Shown in pieces: positions 17,801-22,210 of a stretch of 22,210 nt of DNA. The notes below the pieces were generated by a model that saw only the letters and a list, made by a program, of their open reading frames with translations, did not search any database and had not been told where the DNA came from. A program made the translations under genes and the position numbers. The first letter of the stretch is position 1. Each line of letters starts with the position of its first letter. Source of the stretch: an uncultured Sphingomonadales bacterium (GTDB lineage: Bacteria; Pseudomonadota; Alphaproteobacteria; Sphingomonadales; Sphingomonadaceae); the NCBI GenBank assembly GCA_903893935.1, contig CAITOD010000025.1, forward strand, positions 1 to 22,210, written 5' to 3'.

Positions 17801-19385
17801 TCGAATCGCCAATGCTCACTTGCGACGTGTTGAATGCGGGCGGCGCCTGTGGCGTGCCTTGGGGAACTGTTTCGCCGTCGCTGTCGGGCAGGATGACGAT
17901 GCCGCTCGCGGTCCCACCCGTTGCACCACCATCGAGCGTCACGCTGCCCCCGGTCAGCCGGATGAAACCGTTGCGCGAAACGCTGGTCGTCGCTTCGAGC
18001 AAGCCATCGTTTTCGATCGTGCCATAGGGCGCCGTGCCCAGCGACAGATAGCCGCGGGTCGACTGGATATACCCGTAATTGATCACTTCCCCCTGATCGG
18101 GGGTTGTTGGTTGCGGAAGCGACGGGACCGACGGCACCTGGCTTGACAGCACCAGTCCGCGGACATTCGCATCGTAGGATCCTGTCCCGCCGGCCGAAGC
18201 CACCGCTCCAATGTTCTCGCCGCCCTGCAAGCTGACCTGGCCATCGGTCGCATAGAGCGATCCTGCATTGACCACCGTCGGCCCTGCCAGAATGATATAG
18301 CCACCCTCGCCCGAGGTAATCGAGGCACCGCTGTCGACCAGGACCGTCCCCGCCGTCAGCGTCGGCACGGGCGCGTTGACATTGTAATATCCGGCCGGAA
18401 GCAGCGCCGACAGAATCTGCCCCTGATAGCCACCGACGCCGTTTACCAGCAGGCCATTCTGCAGGAACGAAACGTTGCGCTGGGCAATGGTCGAGGCAAT
18501 GAAAAACTGGTTCGACCCGATCGTGGTAACTTGCGACGCGAAATTGCCCAGTTCGAGCGTGCTCACGATCAAGGCGTTGAGATTGACTTGCGAATTAGGG
18601 CCAAAAATGATCCCCTGATTGTTCAGGATCAGCACGGTGCCATCGGCCTTGATCGACCCCAGGATCAGGCTGGGATTGACCGCATTGACCACGCGATTGA
18701 CCACCGTCCAGCCGGGCTGCGCCACGCCGCCCTGTCGCTGCACGAAATTCAGTGTGGTGTTGGCGCCGACGTTGAAGTTCTGCCAGCTGAGCAGCGCGTT
18801 TTGCTGGTTTTGCGTGATCGTGACGGTAACCGCGCCCGTGCTGCTGGTGGTCTGCACCGGCGCGGTGGCACCCTGCCACGTGTTGAGCCCGGTCGCATCG
18901 TTGACGGCCAGCGTCGAGGATGGCGCGGCATTGGCGGCGGGCGCAGTGGTTCCAGCCGGCGCGATCACGGTCACAGCCCTGACCGCTGCGATCGGATTGA
19001 GGCCGTTGACCGAAATGCCGTCGGTGACGCTCGAAGCCCCGGGAACCGAGGCATAGGCAGCGTTGCGCGCCGACTGGACATAAGCCTGCAACTGCTGCGC
19101 CTGCGTCTGCATCGCGGTCTGTCGCGCGAGCGCTTCGGTCATCGTTGCCGGGCGCACGGGTGCCGCAGTGGTCGCGGCGGCGGCGGAGGCGGGATTGACG
19201 ATCCCGGCATTGGCGCGCAGCTTGGCCAGCTGTGCGGCGGCCGGTGTATTCGACAGGCCGAACAACAGTGCAGCCAGGCTGACACCCGCCATCAGCCGGC
19301 GTGGCCGCGCCACCGGCAGCATCGGGCCAAACGCGGCCGCATGGCGTGGGCGCACTGCTCGTGACGGTCGTCTGCTGCGTGCCAT
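5856..19385 (-). CDS. Giant filamentous haemagglutinin-family exoprotein (TpsA-like, DUF3739-type C-terminus)
   Basis: One unbroken frame of 4509 aa. A long, arginine-rich signal peptide ends near residue 51 (TPAAA before Q52). An Ala/Gln-rich helical stretch (about 53-115) leads into a two-partner-secretion domain (about 168-300) with TWQGA, LLSWQNFNVG (197-206), NRVVN and the GSIKADG/NNQGIIFG pair (243-262), the signature TpsB recognises. Most of the rest is Gly/Ala/Thr/Ser-rich repeat typical of a right-handed beta-helix. Conserved non-helical islands match the family: an LMPAHYALLPGAYR island near 2030, VRTGNGTIDVA near 3420, and RGYRAIDTLFP near 4170. The DUF3739-like domain begins near 4328 (DITMWSSNGDLNAGEG) and includes LVDAGDAGVRASGN. 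Nine cysteines are seen, eight in four close pairs. The ATG at 19385 is 2 bp after the upstream stop; a TTG at 19391 overlapping that stop is possible. Likely a secreted or surface adhesin; target unknown. The TpsB partner is not in the window. Confidence 0.93.
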   Translation of the reverse strand: MARSRRPSRAVRPRHAAAFGPMLPVARPRRLMAGVSLAALLFGLSNTPAAAQLAKLRANAGIVNPASAAAATTAAPVRPATMTEALARQTAMQTQAQQLQAYVQSARNAAYASVPGASSVTDGISVNGLNPIAAVRAVTVIAPAGTTAPAANAAPSSTLAVNDATGLNTWQGATAPVQTTSSTGAVTVTITQNQQNALLSWQNFNVGANTTLNFVQRQGGVAQPGWTVVNRVVNAVNPSLILGSIKADGTVLILNNQGIIFGPNSQVNLNALIVSTLELGNFASQVTTIGSNQFFIASTIAQRNVSFLQNGLLVNGVGGYQGQILSALLPAGYYNVNAPVPTLTAGTVLVDSGASITSGEGGYIILAGPTVVNAGSLYATDGQVSLQGGENIGAVASAGGTGSYDANVRGLVLSSQVPSVPSLPQPTTPDQGEVINYGYIQSTRGYLSLGTAPYGTIENDGLLEATTSVSRNGFIRLTGGSVTLDGGATGGTASGIVILPDSDGETVPQGTPQAPPAFNTSQVSIGDSIYSYATGLTVGLCPSVFTMGQNAFIYAPSANVIIGANVASGNFTPQTEIINGVTIDSGATIDVAGMMAVPSSASVNSVEISPAKQNELRDTPNYRPVTTDGSFTLNGATLYVDATTSGVRSDGVAWEGSPLLEASSAISQIPVTAAQLMTKGGTISIDVGALNYNTDLSAAQVSAVNIAKGAVFDISGGWTTYAAGYVLTSELVTSSGGIVNIANADPNGSYVAVVNGFTAKQPAFGISQTYYNAAIQGEKYETAYDQGSNAGALEVVGTLISFDATLYGNAFAGANQLAAAQAASAGSSITGDPRKLQASQYQLPAGGLFRIGSFSGSSGAGLGQDIVVYDGTRNTDSSGSLIPANPAEILLDANMLSNAGLSALVLQTSGAVTFAAPADTATILSASTALNANPALTLSAPAYLTLAPGGTLEVDAGRTIRFDGQVRIADGTVAAQTYQLSELNGPGLGEVGNPFRIDDDISSNYGSEADLPTPFNIVVNGTLDVSGKWTNDYIGGSMPQGAAWISGGSVSLTVAAKAFVQIGPYVAGDLSGSILVNPGSMLDVSAGGYVSAKGALTLTGNGGNVSLIDATTYATLAPLLPVNGDNEGTTVPGQGVAFDPIQPTATTEGVQPSLVPVQQNSVVKFAPGSIEGFGFGSGGTFKLIAPDIAVTPAGTTTSPDANATVIPLDFLARTGFGTLNLTAYHSAIYANLFVDGSPGLSAFFDTTAVVVGKGQTLDLTQTLLPNLLDATTTQMLLSLPGGSNAAALLTPAIPAAAWYQKPATLTLNGLMELDVEAGGSVIGAAQATIITPKLYNAGTIDLPGGTIDQVAALPAALNGQGFGLTGAAYGGNGFASVFGAPNAQGQYQLAANNVAGLTDTLGNLLTNNQIFTTTDSSERFFYFLGQVPANTGVLLAAGSVTNLAGTVTYNPAAPFAPDGTMYNVGTIINGGSIDAAAQVIASTGVLFAAPKYGYDAYPDPASSSSTPPPQPVQTAARAIVALPGSTINISGTSAVLDVLDAEGQYVSTPEWSNAGSLALLSGGTLSGATILASGGTAQATGGTLEWLDPTISGVDPCAGHVACAGAFGVAYADQIARSGFSTLIADGGLKLDGTFTLALGAALLVRSPVAIDGATIGANAAVTISATPGTNAVITAPYINFSSTQGGVGTGSGSATGSAKVTFSAGASGMDFMGGITFDGSISQLNLESVNDIRLIGVDDRPDSSGEPVLDGALQAAGNITFDAARVYTTTGTGNLQRILQDASGAIDPTPPSPYLLEALGTSTITFLGDHSSDATPLSAGSYLQILAGAVTQDGYLAAPMGRIDFGTSTNPVTSVVFGAGSVTSVSGAGMNVPYGTTTNLAAYFFTPGTSSALTELPSGDLTITATNINVTKGSTVDGAGGGSVFAYEFVSGTGGSRDLLSRFNSDQYSSNNYNASTGIGYQYADERQVYAIVPLAEAQNIALYDPVYSADYSKVPTFDDNGTQGPTNLYGVNAGLAVTLDGGAGIAAGQYVLMPAHYALLPGAYRIVENDGQAAPAVGTVQTLRDGSIVMGGTFSTAGTGFASSQRLSFTVESQSTYLKYSDIQTTDGTTTIKAAAASEGLSVPSNPLNAAQVVLDPLSQLKVDGTFNLAAATGGNGSEVDILGNIIVLSASDLTRPPGTLVLSNKTIANLDANSLLIGGERIENSDDTTTLEVSASKITVQDGVNITIPELILAVGGKDSRLDVDDGAVLTATGTLDDTRAGDYVITGTVTLHGSIAPQASEFDQTGIGSVLRLSSGPQRLVDRTGTASSNEKRSSTLKIGLAGLSGNALLFDTNDKFAISADASLVAADIALDARDISFGKTGTINAKVEQKLAAATELTLASDSAITFDPGTVDTFNTLVIDAPGIGFGSATKTAQSLTLDTGALTLMNTSGISLACGATGAPVCGTSGNALTINATTLTLGSGTFETYGFDKSVAVTATSGTYYEGAGTLNLRAAALSLATPFVIDRAAVVDPNSLSSTPSDSITPTGNYTIPVTPDYLIATTGAVALSAPVLAAGVAAPTPAGLRAPGAQIDFGTTTAPVASLAVAGVSVTASAGVIDVEATGAITLGQGASLATPGYTRSYGDAQDVATVSAGGGTINLVSFAGNITVPTGTVISVDNGVGNAGTLNLIAANGAVVLGATLDATASGPRTASFTFDSGTGGFDLTGFARQYGQLFEGALSIRSGAGNLDLASGQTLVSTGVTLTADGGIIDIAGTINTSGANIAGMTTTQAANAIVDGGNIALWGMNGVTLESGSLLDTHTSGYADTDLRQASAGNVTIGVGNTPTATITIASGATLNLGATRTEAAIAAGETGNRLVPETVADPNTLVNKTVYNFVAADTGGTLLLRAPVVAAPAGSAAAWGVNITLGTRRAISGAAAEQIEGYYTYNLDTIAAKGLYDGVTSPGAGTISLDPAPTGHNILSDYFVGSDGTLSVPYFVQNFSLTATDGTTSLAGFAERPGVNLVSVGNIKLVNTWNLAAGTLNTTAALAAGDLQLIPELGLRNDGTPYYAVVSGKEGDLLGNYVQFLYRVGGTASGQAGVFTFDAGGNLDVAASISDGFFTFADKSDAAWINYQLGGGVRTYTPGVLATCGLTDNCRNLATYSTASVADGSPSLFIDLTAYYGIEQGTATVVAPYDAAANSAVAAGSNINPATSNPGGDALGFAELFPLLPDGAAVQSSSLRLVAGASVLTRGQTGAPIFSANPLHLNPAVAANVTIEGTTEYSLTATASQFSISQNLEILLAVTGLEPTTDPAFSLSDLLGTKNTASGANTLTANTLTTLNWGSANNNLPPVFTSDAKAFFTKTVPGTLIPGPLGYSGVEAPLGEIIAFLQEYSGNYLSQLGERGAGAPVGSITPPTLIKFTDPTAYVNTLVRTGNGTIDVAASGNIDLTNESSNLVEFGEPVLYRDVNGNYKKPDGAFFTGSSRDVAQVGGTALYTAGVRVSTDAIEANIVGTGAEVSVTPDSAYQAIAPQSAAFIPTAKGYDDQNTVFASGGGNVSITAGGSVLALTDDWSTANLGSGETYNKAFTTSVNTAAIGDSTQLWRVGAVGQDTEIAIAPKYFTSGVGALGGGNVTIAAGGNVSELDVALDNSVTTPNSSVGPVLMTFGHGNLTEMVGGNLITGQIDVANGNGNVNVASSVEGLFGEYLQVRIADATFALTAEGSIAMAGVSALAAFPAGSSDEEYNAAGYFSPLSSFAATASGSLSYTDNRSNQIVPFQLSAGGAGIFGGSVLPPNFSLSALTNSLYTPGVPLELYPSATGSLSLFSAGNISSLVIAMSDAEPSLLPGAFTAGEYTLTAVTSSGSGDVTPVQGLGFGIPGVSATTSESLLRIYHDQSVLHTGDSNPIRVYAGVDLSSALINVPKEAEIIAGRDISNLFFTGQNINASDTTVVQAGRDILGTDATSALFNLPYVVSGDLVVGGPGNFLVQAGRNLGPFINSAVVNNVSYAGGIQTVGNLYDPWLTSAGANLTVLFGVANGVDYAAFEQAYLNPANFAQLDGSLFVQTTDSSGNKHPVRSEQIYAPILAEWLRTNDPVAFAAIYGLGTFSDATSASAAIAASAYADTTAGNTALTTASYSQSQAMYNAFTKINALEQDQFLINDVYFNELQQPAEPTSPSYLQYFRGYRAIDTLFPPELGYTNNLAAYTVNASTIDADHPQGVPTRNLLNGQPQKATEIETGNANLELATIQTGSGGNLTILGPGGNFIAGSVVRTSTQAASIVSRFGVDPTQSIQYGSIFATAANPISSIPIGYEGVLTLNGGNVNSFTDGNFLVNQSRVFSEAGGDITMWSSNGDLNAGEGPKTASNFPPVTVQTDLDGYSTVDSAGSVSGAGIGAFQRLPTDPKSSIILVAPAGLVDAGDAGVRASGNILVAAAHVANADSFSAGGTISGVPSRGAAPAATPTNSSSSVAAAAGATSASNDNAQPKSIITVDVQGYVGGASPCDDPNSNDPECRKKAGN

Positions 19386-19387
19386 TG

Positions 19388-19975
19388 TCAATGAGCCTGT
19401 GCCGGGGCGGGTGGCGGCGTGGCAGTCGTCGCAGGCGCAGGGGGAACGGGCTCTGGCTGGACGGGTTCAGGGTGGGCTGGTTGCGCAGGCGCAGTAGTGT
19501 CGGCTTTGGCCTTGGCGGCTTTCTTGCCCGGTTTTGCCGCCGCATCGGCCGGTTCGGCCACCGGCTTGTCGCCCGGAACGCGCGGCACCGGCACATCGAT
19601 GCGGCTGGTATAGACCGCATCCGACAGCGCCTGCAGCTCGAATTCAAACCGGCGGCGACCGAGCTGGAGCGGGTCCTTGTGCCCCATCTTGTAACGGCGC
19701 TCGTAAGCCTCGATCAGTTCGCGCGCGATGAACACCAACCGGCCGTTCTTCACGCGGCATTCGTCCATCACCACCGCGCGGTTCTTCGCCGTGTCGAGCT
19801 CGCGCTCGAGCGTGGCAATGGTTTGCTGGCTGGCGAGCAGGCGCTGCTGCAGCGATTCGATTTTGGCCGCGTCGGCCGATGGCGGGGCTGCAGGGGCGGC
19901 CGGAACAGCAGGCGCCGCAGCCCATGCCGCCGGGACGGGGAGCGCGAGCATGAGCAGGATCGGGAGCGCGCGCAT
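19388..19975 (-). CDS. Exported coiled-coil protein with Lys/Ala/Pro-rich tail, function unknown
   Basis: A 195-aa protein I do not recognise as a characterised family. Residues 1-20 form a signal peptide (ALPVPAAWA), followed by an Ala/Pro linker to about 33. Residues 36-68 are heptad-like and charged (IESLQQRLLASQQTIATLE), a likely coiled coil. A compact part (70-130) contains ECRVKNGRLVFIARELIEAY (72-91), which seems conserved-looking and carries the only cysteine, C73. From about 132 the chain is Lys/Ala then Pro/Glu rich, ending in repeated Pro-containing pairs; such tails are extended and can cross the periplasm or bind peptidoglycan or partner domains. It overlaps the porin stop by 4 bp (ATGA) and ends 2 bp before the giant exoprotein start, so it is probably made with both. 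A role as periplasmic adaptor is inference. Confidence 0.8.
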   Translation of the reverse strand: MRALPILLMLALPVPAAWAAAPAVPAAPAAPPSADAAKIESLQQRLLASQQTIATLERELDTAKNRAVVMDECRVKNGRLVFIARELIEAYERRYKMGHKDPLQLGRRRFEFELQALSDAVYTSRIDVPVPRVPGDKPVAEPADAAAKPGKKAAKAKADTTAPAQPAHPEPVQPEPVPPAPATTATPPPAPAQAH

Positions 19976-21825
19976 CAGAACGCCACATTCAGATCGAGCT
20001 GGAACACGTCGATCGCCAGCGGCGCGCCCGAAATCTGGTTGCTGCTGAGGAACCTTGCCGTCGTGCTCATCCCCGGTGTCAGCCCCAGCGTCACCCCCAG
20101 CGTAAACCCTTTGGCATTGGTGCCGCCGAGATTGAACGAATCGTCGTTGAACGCATCGAGCACCACATCGCTTTCGAGATACTTGTACCCCGCGAACGCG
20201 CGCCATTCGCCCCAGCGGCGCGGCGCGGGATAGCCGATGCTGGCCAGAACCTGGAACCCCTGCCCGCCGCCGACAAACGGCGTGCGGGTCGACACGGTCG
20301 GATCGCAGATATTGCCGCTGCCGCCCGCACCGCCGTTGTTGACCGGTTCGAACTGTTCGCCAAAGCGGCAGACGTTGCGGCTGAACGCGAGGTTGCGCAG
20401 ATATTCGCCCATAAACGAAAATTCGGTCTCGCTGCCGACCGGTATCTTGAGCACCGCCAGCGTATCGAGCACGTGGAACTTCTCGCTGAGCCCCAGCAGC
20501 TGGTTGCCATCGACCGATTGCCCTGCCGCGTTGACGATATCGCGGATCTGGAAGAGCGTATTGCCCTTCTGCACATAAAACGGCGCGCTCGGGTCGGTGG
20601 AACACTGGGTCGCACCCACGCCGAGCGGGCACGGCGCCGAAGGCTCGCCCTGGATGTTGCGGAACAGGTAATAGCCCGAAGCAAGCTTCAGCGATTTGCG
20701 CTGGCCAAGGTGGATATCGGCTTCCAGCTGCCCCGCGATCAGCCATTTCTGGTCGTTGGCCTGCTTGATGTTGGCGGTATCGGGAAAGTTCTGATCGCCG
20801 AAATCGAGCGGAAACGCCCCGCCGCGCAAAGCCAGATCGGCATGGCCGAACACACGGTCGGGCAGCGAAATTGCGCCCGCGATCCCGTCGAATTTGAGCT
20901 CGGTGTTGAACAGCGCGTCGGTCGACAGAAACGGGTTGTCCATCCGGCCAATCGTGGCGGTGATCTCCTGGCCGAAGGCTTCCTGCAGATAGGCCTTGTT
21001 GAGATAGACGCTGCGCTTGAAAAAGCCGTTGCCCAGCGTGACGCTGGTCGATGTCGGCGCGTTGTTGTTGCCGCTGGCCAGTTCGAATCCGACTTTGGTG
21101 CGCGAATTGACCGTGAAATCGAACCCCAGCCGCGCGCGCAGCCCCAGCAGCGAATATTTGTCTTCGGTGGCGTTGAGGAACGGGATCGATCCGCTCAGCA
21201 GATCGAGCGGCCCACCGCTGACAATCGAGGCCCAGTTGGGGATATCGGTCGCGTTGTAGCGGCTGTAGAACTGCGATTGCGATCGCATGCGGAAATCACC
21301 GTGAATGCGCAAGCCCTGCACCCAGTCGGGCGCGGCCAGCCCCGGCGAGGCCCAGCCTTCGGCTTTGGCGGTGCGGATCACGTCGGCTTTGATGTCGTCG
21401 CGAATCTGGTCGCGCACCACCGCGGGGATATAGGGCACGCGGATGGTGCCGGCGGGGGGCGGGGCAAGCGTGGCGACTTGCGCAGGAGCGGGTGCGGGCG
21501 CAGCAGCCGCGGGCGCCGCAGTTCCTGCCTGGGCGAGCGCAGTCGCTGGCGCACCTGGGCCCGCCGGGGCAATCAGCGCCAGCGCACGATGCGCTTCGTC
21601 TTCGGCGCGCCTTGCCTGCTCGGCTTCGGCCAGCGCCTCGGCGATCAGCGCATCGCCCTTGTCTTTCGAGATCGTGCCTTGCGCCACCAGCAGCCGCACC
21701 AGATTGACCATGGCATTGGTCGAAGGCGCAGGCGCCGTCTGTGCGAGCCCGGCGGTGGAGCCCAGCAGCAGGCTGGCAGGCAAGCCCAGCAAAAGTGCTG
21801 CTTTGAGCATCCGTCTGCGTATCAT
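19975..21825 (-). CDS. Putative outer-membrane porin (Porin_5-like)
   Basis: A 616-aa outer-membrane beta-barrel protein. The signal peptide is residues 1-28 (GLA before Q29). Next is a helical segment (35-95) with LLVAQGTISKDKGDALIAEA (45-64), the hallmark opening of this putative-porin family. An Ala/Pro linker follows (about 88-125), then YIPAVVRDQIRDDIKADV (132-149) and GWASPGLAAPDW. The barrel starts near LRIHGDFRMR (172-181), and alternating hydrophobic strands run to the end, which closes with LDLNVAF; a terminal Phe is the usual BAM recognition residue. Two pairs of cysteines lie in probable loops. The ATG at 21825 has AAAAGGA upstream. It sits between a TonB-like gene (47 bp upstream) and the coiled-coil gene (4-bp overlap). 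Substrate unknown; coupling with TonB suggests energised uptake, which is inference. Confidence 0.88.
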   Translation of the reverse strand: MIRRRMLKAALLLGLPASLLLGSTAGLAQTAPAPSTNAMVNLVRLLVAQGTISKDKGDALIAEALAEAEQARRAEDEAHRALALIAPAGPGAPATALAQAGTAAPAAAAPAPAPAQVATLAPPPAGTIRVPYIPAVVRDQIRDDIKADVIRTAKAEGWASPGLAAPDWVQGLRIHGDFRMRSQSQFYSRYNATDIPNWASIVSGGPLDLLSGSIPFLNATEDKYSLLGLRARLGFDFTVNSRTKVGFELASGNNNAPTSTSVTLGNGFFKRSVYLNKAYLQEAFGQEITATIGRMDNPFLSTDALFNTELKFDGIAGAISLPDRVFGHADLALRGGAFPLDFGDQNFPDTANIKQANDQKWLIAGQLEADIHLGQRKSLKLASGYYLFRNIQGEPSAPCPLGVGATQCSTDPSAPFYVQKGNTLFQIRDIVNAAGQSVDGNQLLGLSEKFHVLDTLAVLKIPVGSETEFSFMGEYLRNLAFSRNVCRFGEQFEPVNNGGAGGSGNICDPTVSTRTPFVGGGQGFQVLASIGYPAPRRWGEWRAFAGYKYLESDVVLDAFNDDSFNLGGTNAKGFTLGVTLGLTPGMSTTARFLSSNQISGAPLAIDVFQLDLNVAF

Positions 21826-21830
21826 TCACT

Positions 21831-21839
21831 CGTCCTTTT
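21831..21839 (-). promoter_or_regulatory. Ribosome-binding site of the porin gene
   Basis: The minus strand reads AAAAGGACG, with GGA about 7 nt ahead of the ATG at 21825. It is the best Shine-Dalgarno sequence in the surface cluster and supports the start with the MIRRRMLKAA signal peptide. The 47-bp gap before it (21826-21872) has only a 4-bp GCCC/GGGC hairpin, too weak for a terminator, so transcription probably reads through from the TonB-like gene. Confidence 0.55.
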
Positions 21840-21872
21840 GATCTGCTTTCGCCCGTGCCCGTTACAGGGCCA

Positions 21873-22210
21873 CTACAGCGACCGTTTGCCGTGAACCGTC
21901 ATCTTGCGCGGCCAGCGCATCCCGGCCGGCGGCGGATCAAGATCGACCGCGCCGAGCAGAATGTTGCGCAAGACCTGGTCGCGATCGGCGCGGCCAGACG
22001 ATTTGAGCAATGTGACTTCGGTAATCCGCCCGCCCGGCGACATGGTGATCGCGAAATCGGCCGTGAACACCTGACGGTTGACGCGTTCGTCGCGTTGCAA
22101 CCGTTCCTGCAGCACCGAGTTGAGATAGCGTCCATAGAACGTCTCGCTCATCCCGCCGCCGCCACCGCCGCCGCCACCGGTACAATTGCTGCCCAGGCAC
22201 GATCCGTTGC
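21873..22210 (-). CDS. TonB-like energy transducer, C-terminal part
   Basis: Partial gene: 111 C-terminal codons are visible and the frame runs open off the right edge. The last ~90 residues resemble the periplasmic C-terminal domain of TonB/TolA-type proteins: FYGRYLNSVLQERLQRD, then ADFAITMSPGGRITEVTLLKSSG and D-DPPPAGMRWPRKMTV, ending shortly after. Such proteins carry proton-motive energy from ExbB/ExbD to outer-membrane receptors. Before this domain are nine consecutive glycines and, further upstream, CLGSNC. An ATG at 22151 could start a 92-aa protein, but the open frame with its Gly linker continues upstream, so it is more likely internal. The TAG stop is 47 bp ahead of the porin. The domain is short for TonB and the match is by pattern only; a TolA/CbpA-like or other TonB_2 protein remains possible. 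Confidence 0.75.
   Translation of the reverse strand, partial: NGSCLGSNCTGGGGGGGGGMSETFYGRYLNSVLQERLQRDERVNRQVFTADFAITMSPGGRITEVTLLKSSGRADRDQVLRNILLGAVDLDPPPAGMRWPRKMTVHGKRSL
22152..22178 (-). repeat. Poly-glycine codon tract (GGN x9) in the TonB-like gene
   Basis: Nine glycine codons in a row, mostly GGC with two GGT and one GGG, form a near-perfect trinucleotide repeat. In the protein it is a flexible linker just before the TonB-like C-terminal domain. Such tracts can change length by slippage in steps of one residue. Confidence 0.85.

Noticed and set aside
5856..19385. Possibility that the giant exoprotein gene is broken or is several fused genes
   Set aside because: The frame is continuous from signal peptide to DUF3739-like end, with family landmarks in the expected order and no internal stop.
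21826..21872. Hairpin GCCC-TGTAAC-GGGC between the TonB-like gene and the porin, considered as a terminator
   Set aside because: The stem is only 4 bp and lacks a T-tract.
20473..21894. Plus-strand open frame of 473 codons opposite the porin
   Set aside because: Antisense to a porin with recognisable ends and domains; no independent evidence of coding.
22149..22151. ATG considered as the true start of a 92-aa TonB-like protein
   Set aside because: No ribosome-binding site is seen; the nine glycine codons and the CLGSNC stretch are in the same open frame upstream, so it is better read as an internal methionine.

Overview
The window looks like chromosomal DNA of a GC-rich alphaproteobacterium, most likely a sphingomonad (Sphingomonas/Novosphingobium-like). 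The reasons are high GC with strong GC3 bias, a PEPxxWA-type PEP-CTERM sorting signal, a Porin_5-type putative porin with a TonB-like protein, and an NAD-dependent formate dehydrogenase operon of the Fds type. The genus call is inference. Gene density is very high. All genes but one lie on the minus strand. No tRNA, rRNA, IS element, prophage or CRISPR array was seen.

Right to left along the minus strand, region 1 (22210 to 5856) is a cell-surface cluster. It starts with the C-terminal part of a TonB-like energy transducer that runs off the right edge. Next come a 616-aa putative outer-membrane porin, a 195-aa exported coiled-coil/proline-rich protein of unknown function, and a 4509-aa filamentous-haemagglutinin-family (TpsA-like) exoprotein with an N-terminal two-partner-secretion domain and a C-terminal DUF3739-like domain. 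The last three genes are joined by a 4-bp stop/start overlap and a 2-bp gap, so they form one translationally coupled unit. No TpsB transporter, ExbB or ExbD is visible; they may lie beyond the right edge.

Region 2 (5859 to 4285) has the only plus-strand gene, a prepilin peptidase/N-methyltransferase. Its stop codon overlaps that of the giant exoprotein tail to tail in a CTAG tetranucleotide. It diverges across a 231-bp intergenic region, containing a perfect 7+7 bp inverted repeat, from a gene for a small secreted PEP-CTERM protein.

Region 3 (4258 to 1) is a formate oxidation locus: a LysR regulator followed on the same strand by fdsG, fdsB, mobA and the N-terminal 261 codons of fdsA, which leaves the window on the left. 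The structural genes overlap by 4, 4 and 11 bp. FdsG, FdsB and FdsA form the soluble molybdenum-dependent NAD+-reducing formate dehydrogenase. The embedded mobA would supply the guanylylated molybdenum cofactor needed by FdsA.

The most unusual part is the coupled TonB/porin/coiled-coil/giant-adhesin cluster. Second is the insertion of a cofactor gene between two subunit genes of its own client enzyme.
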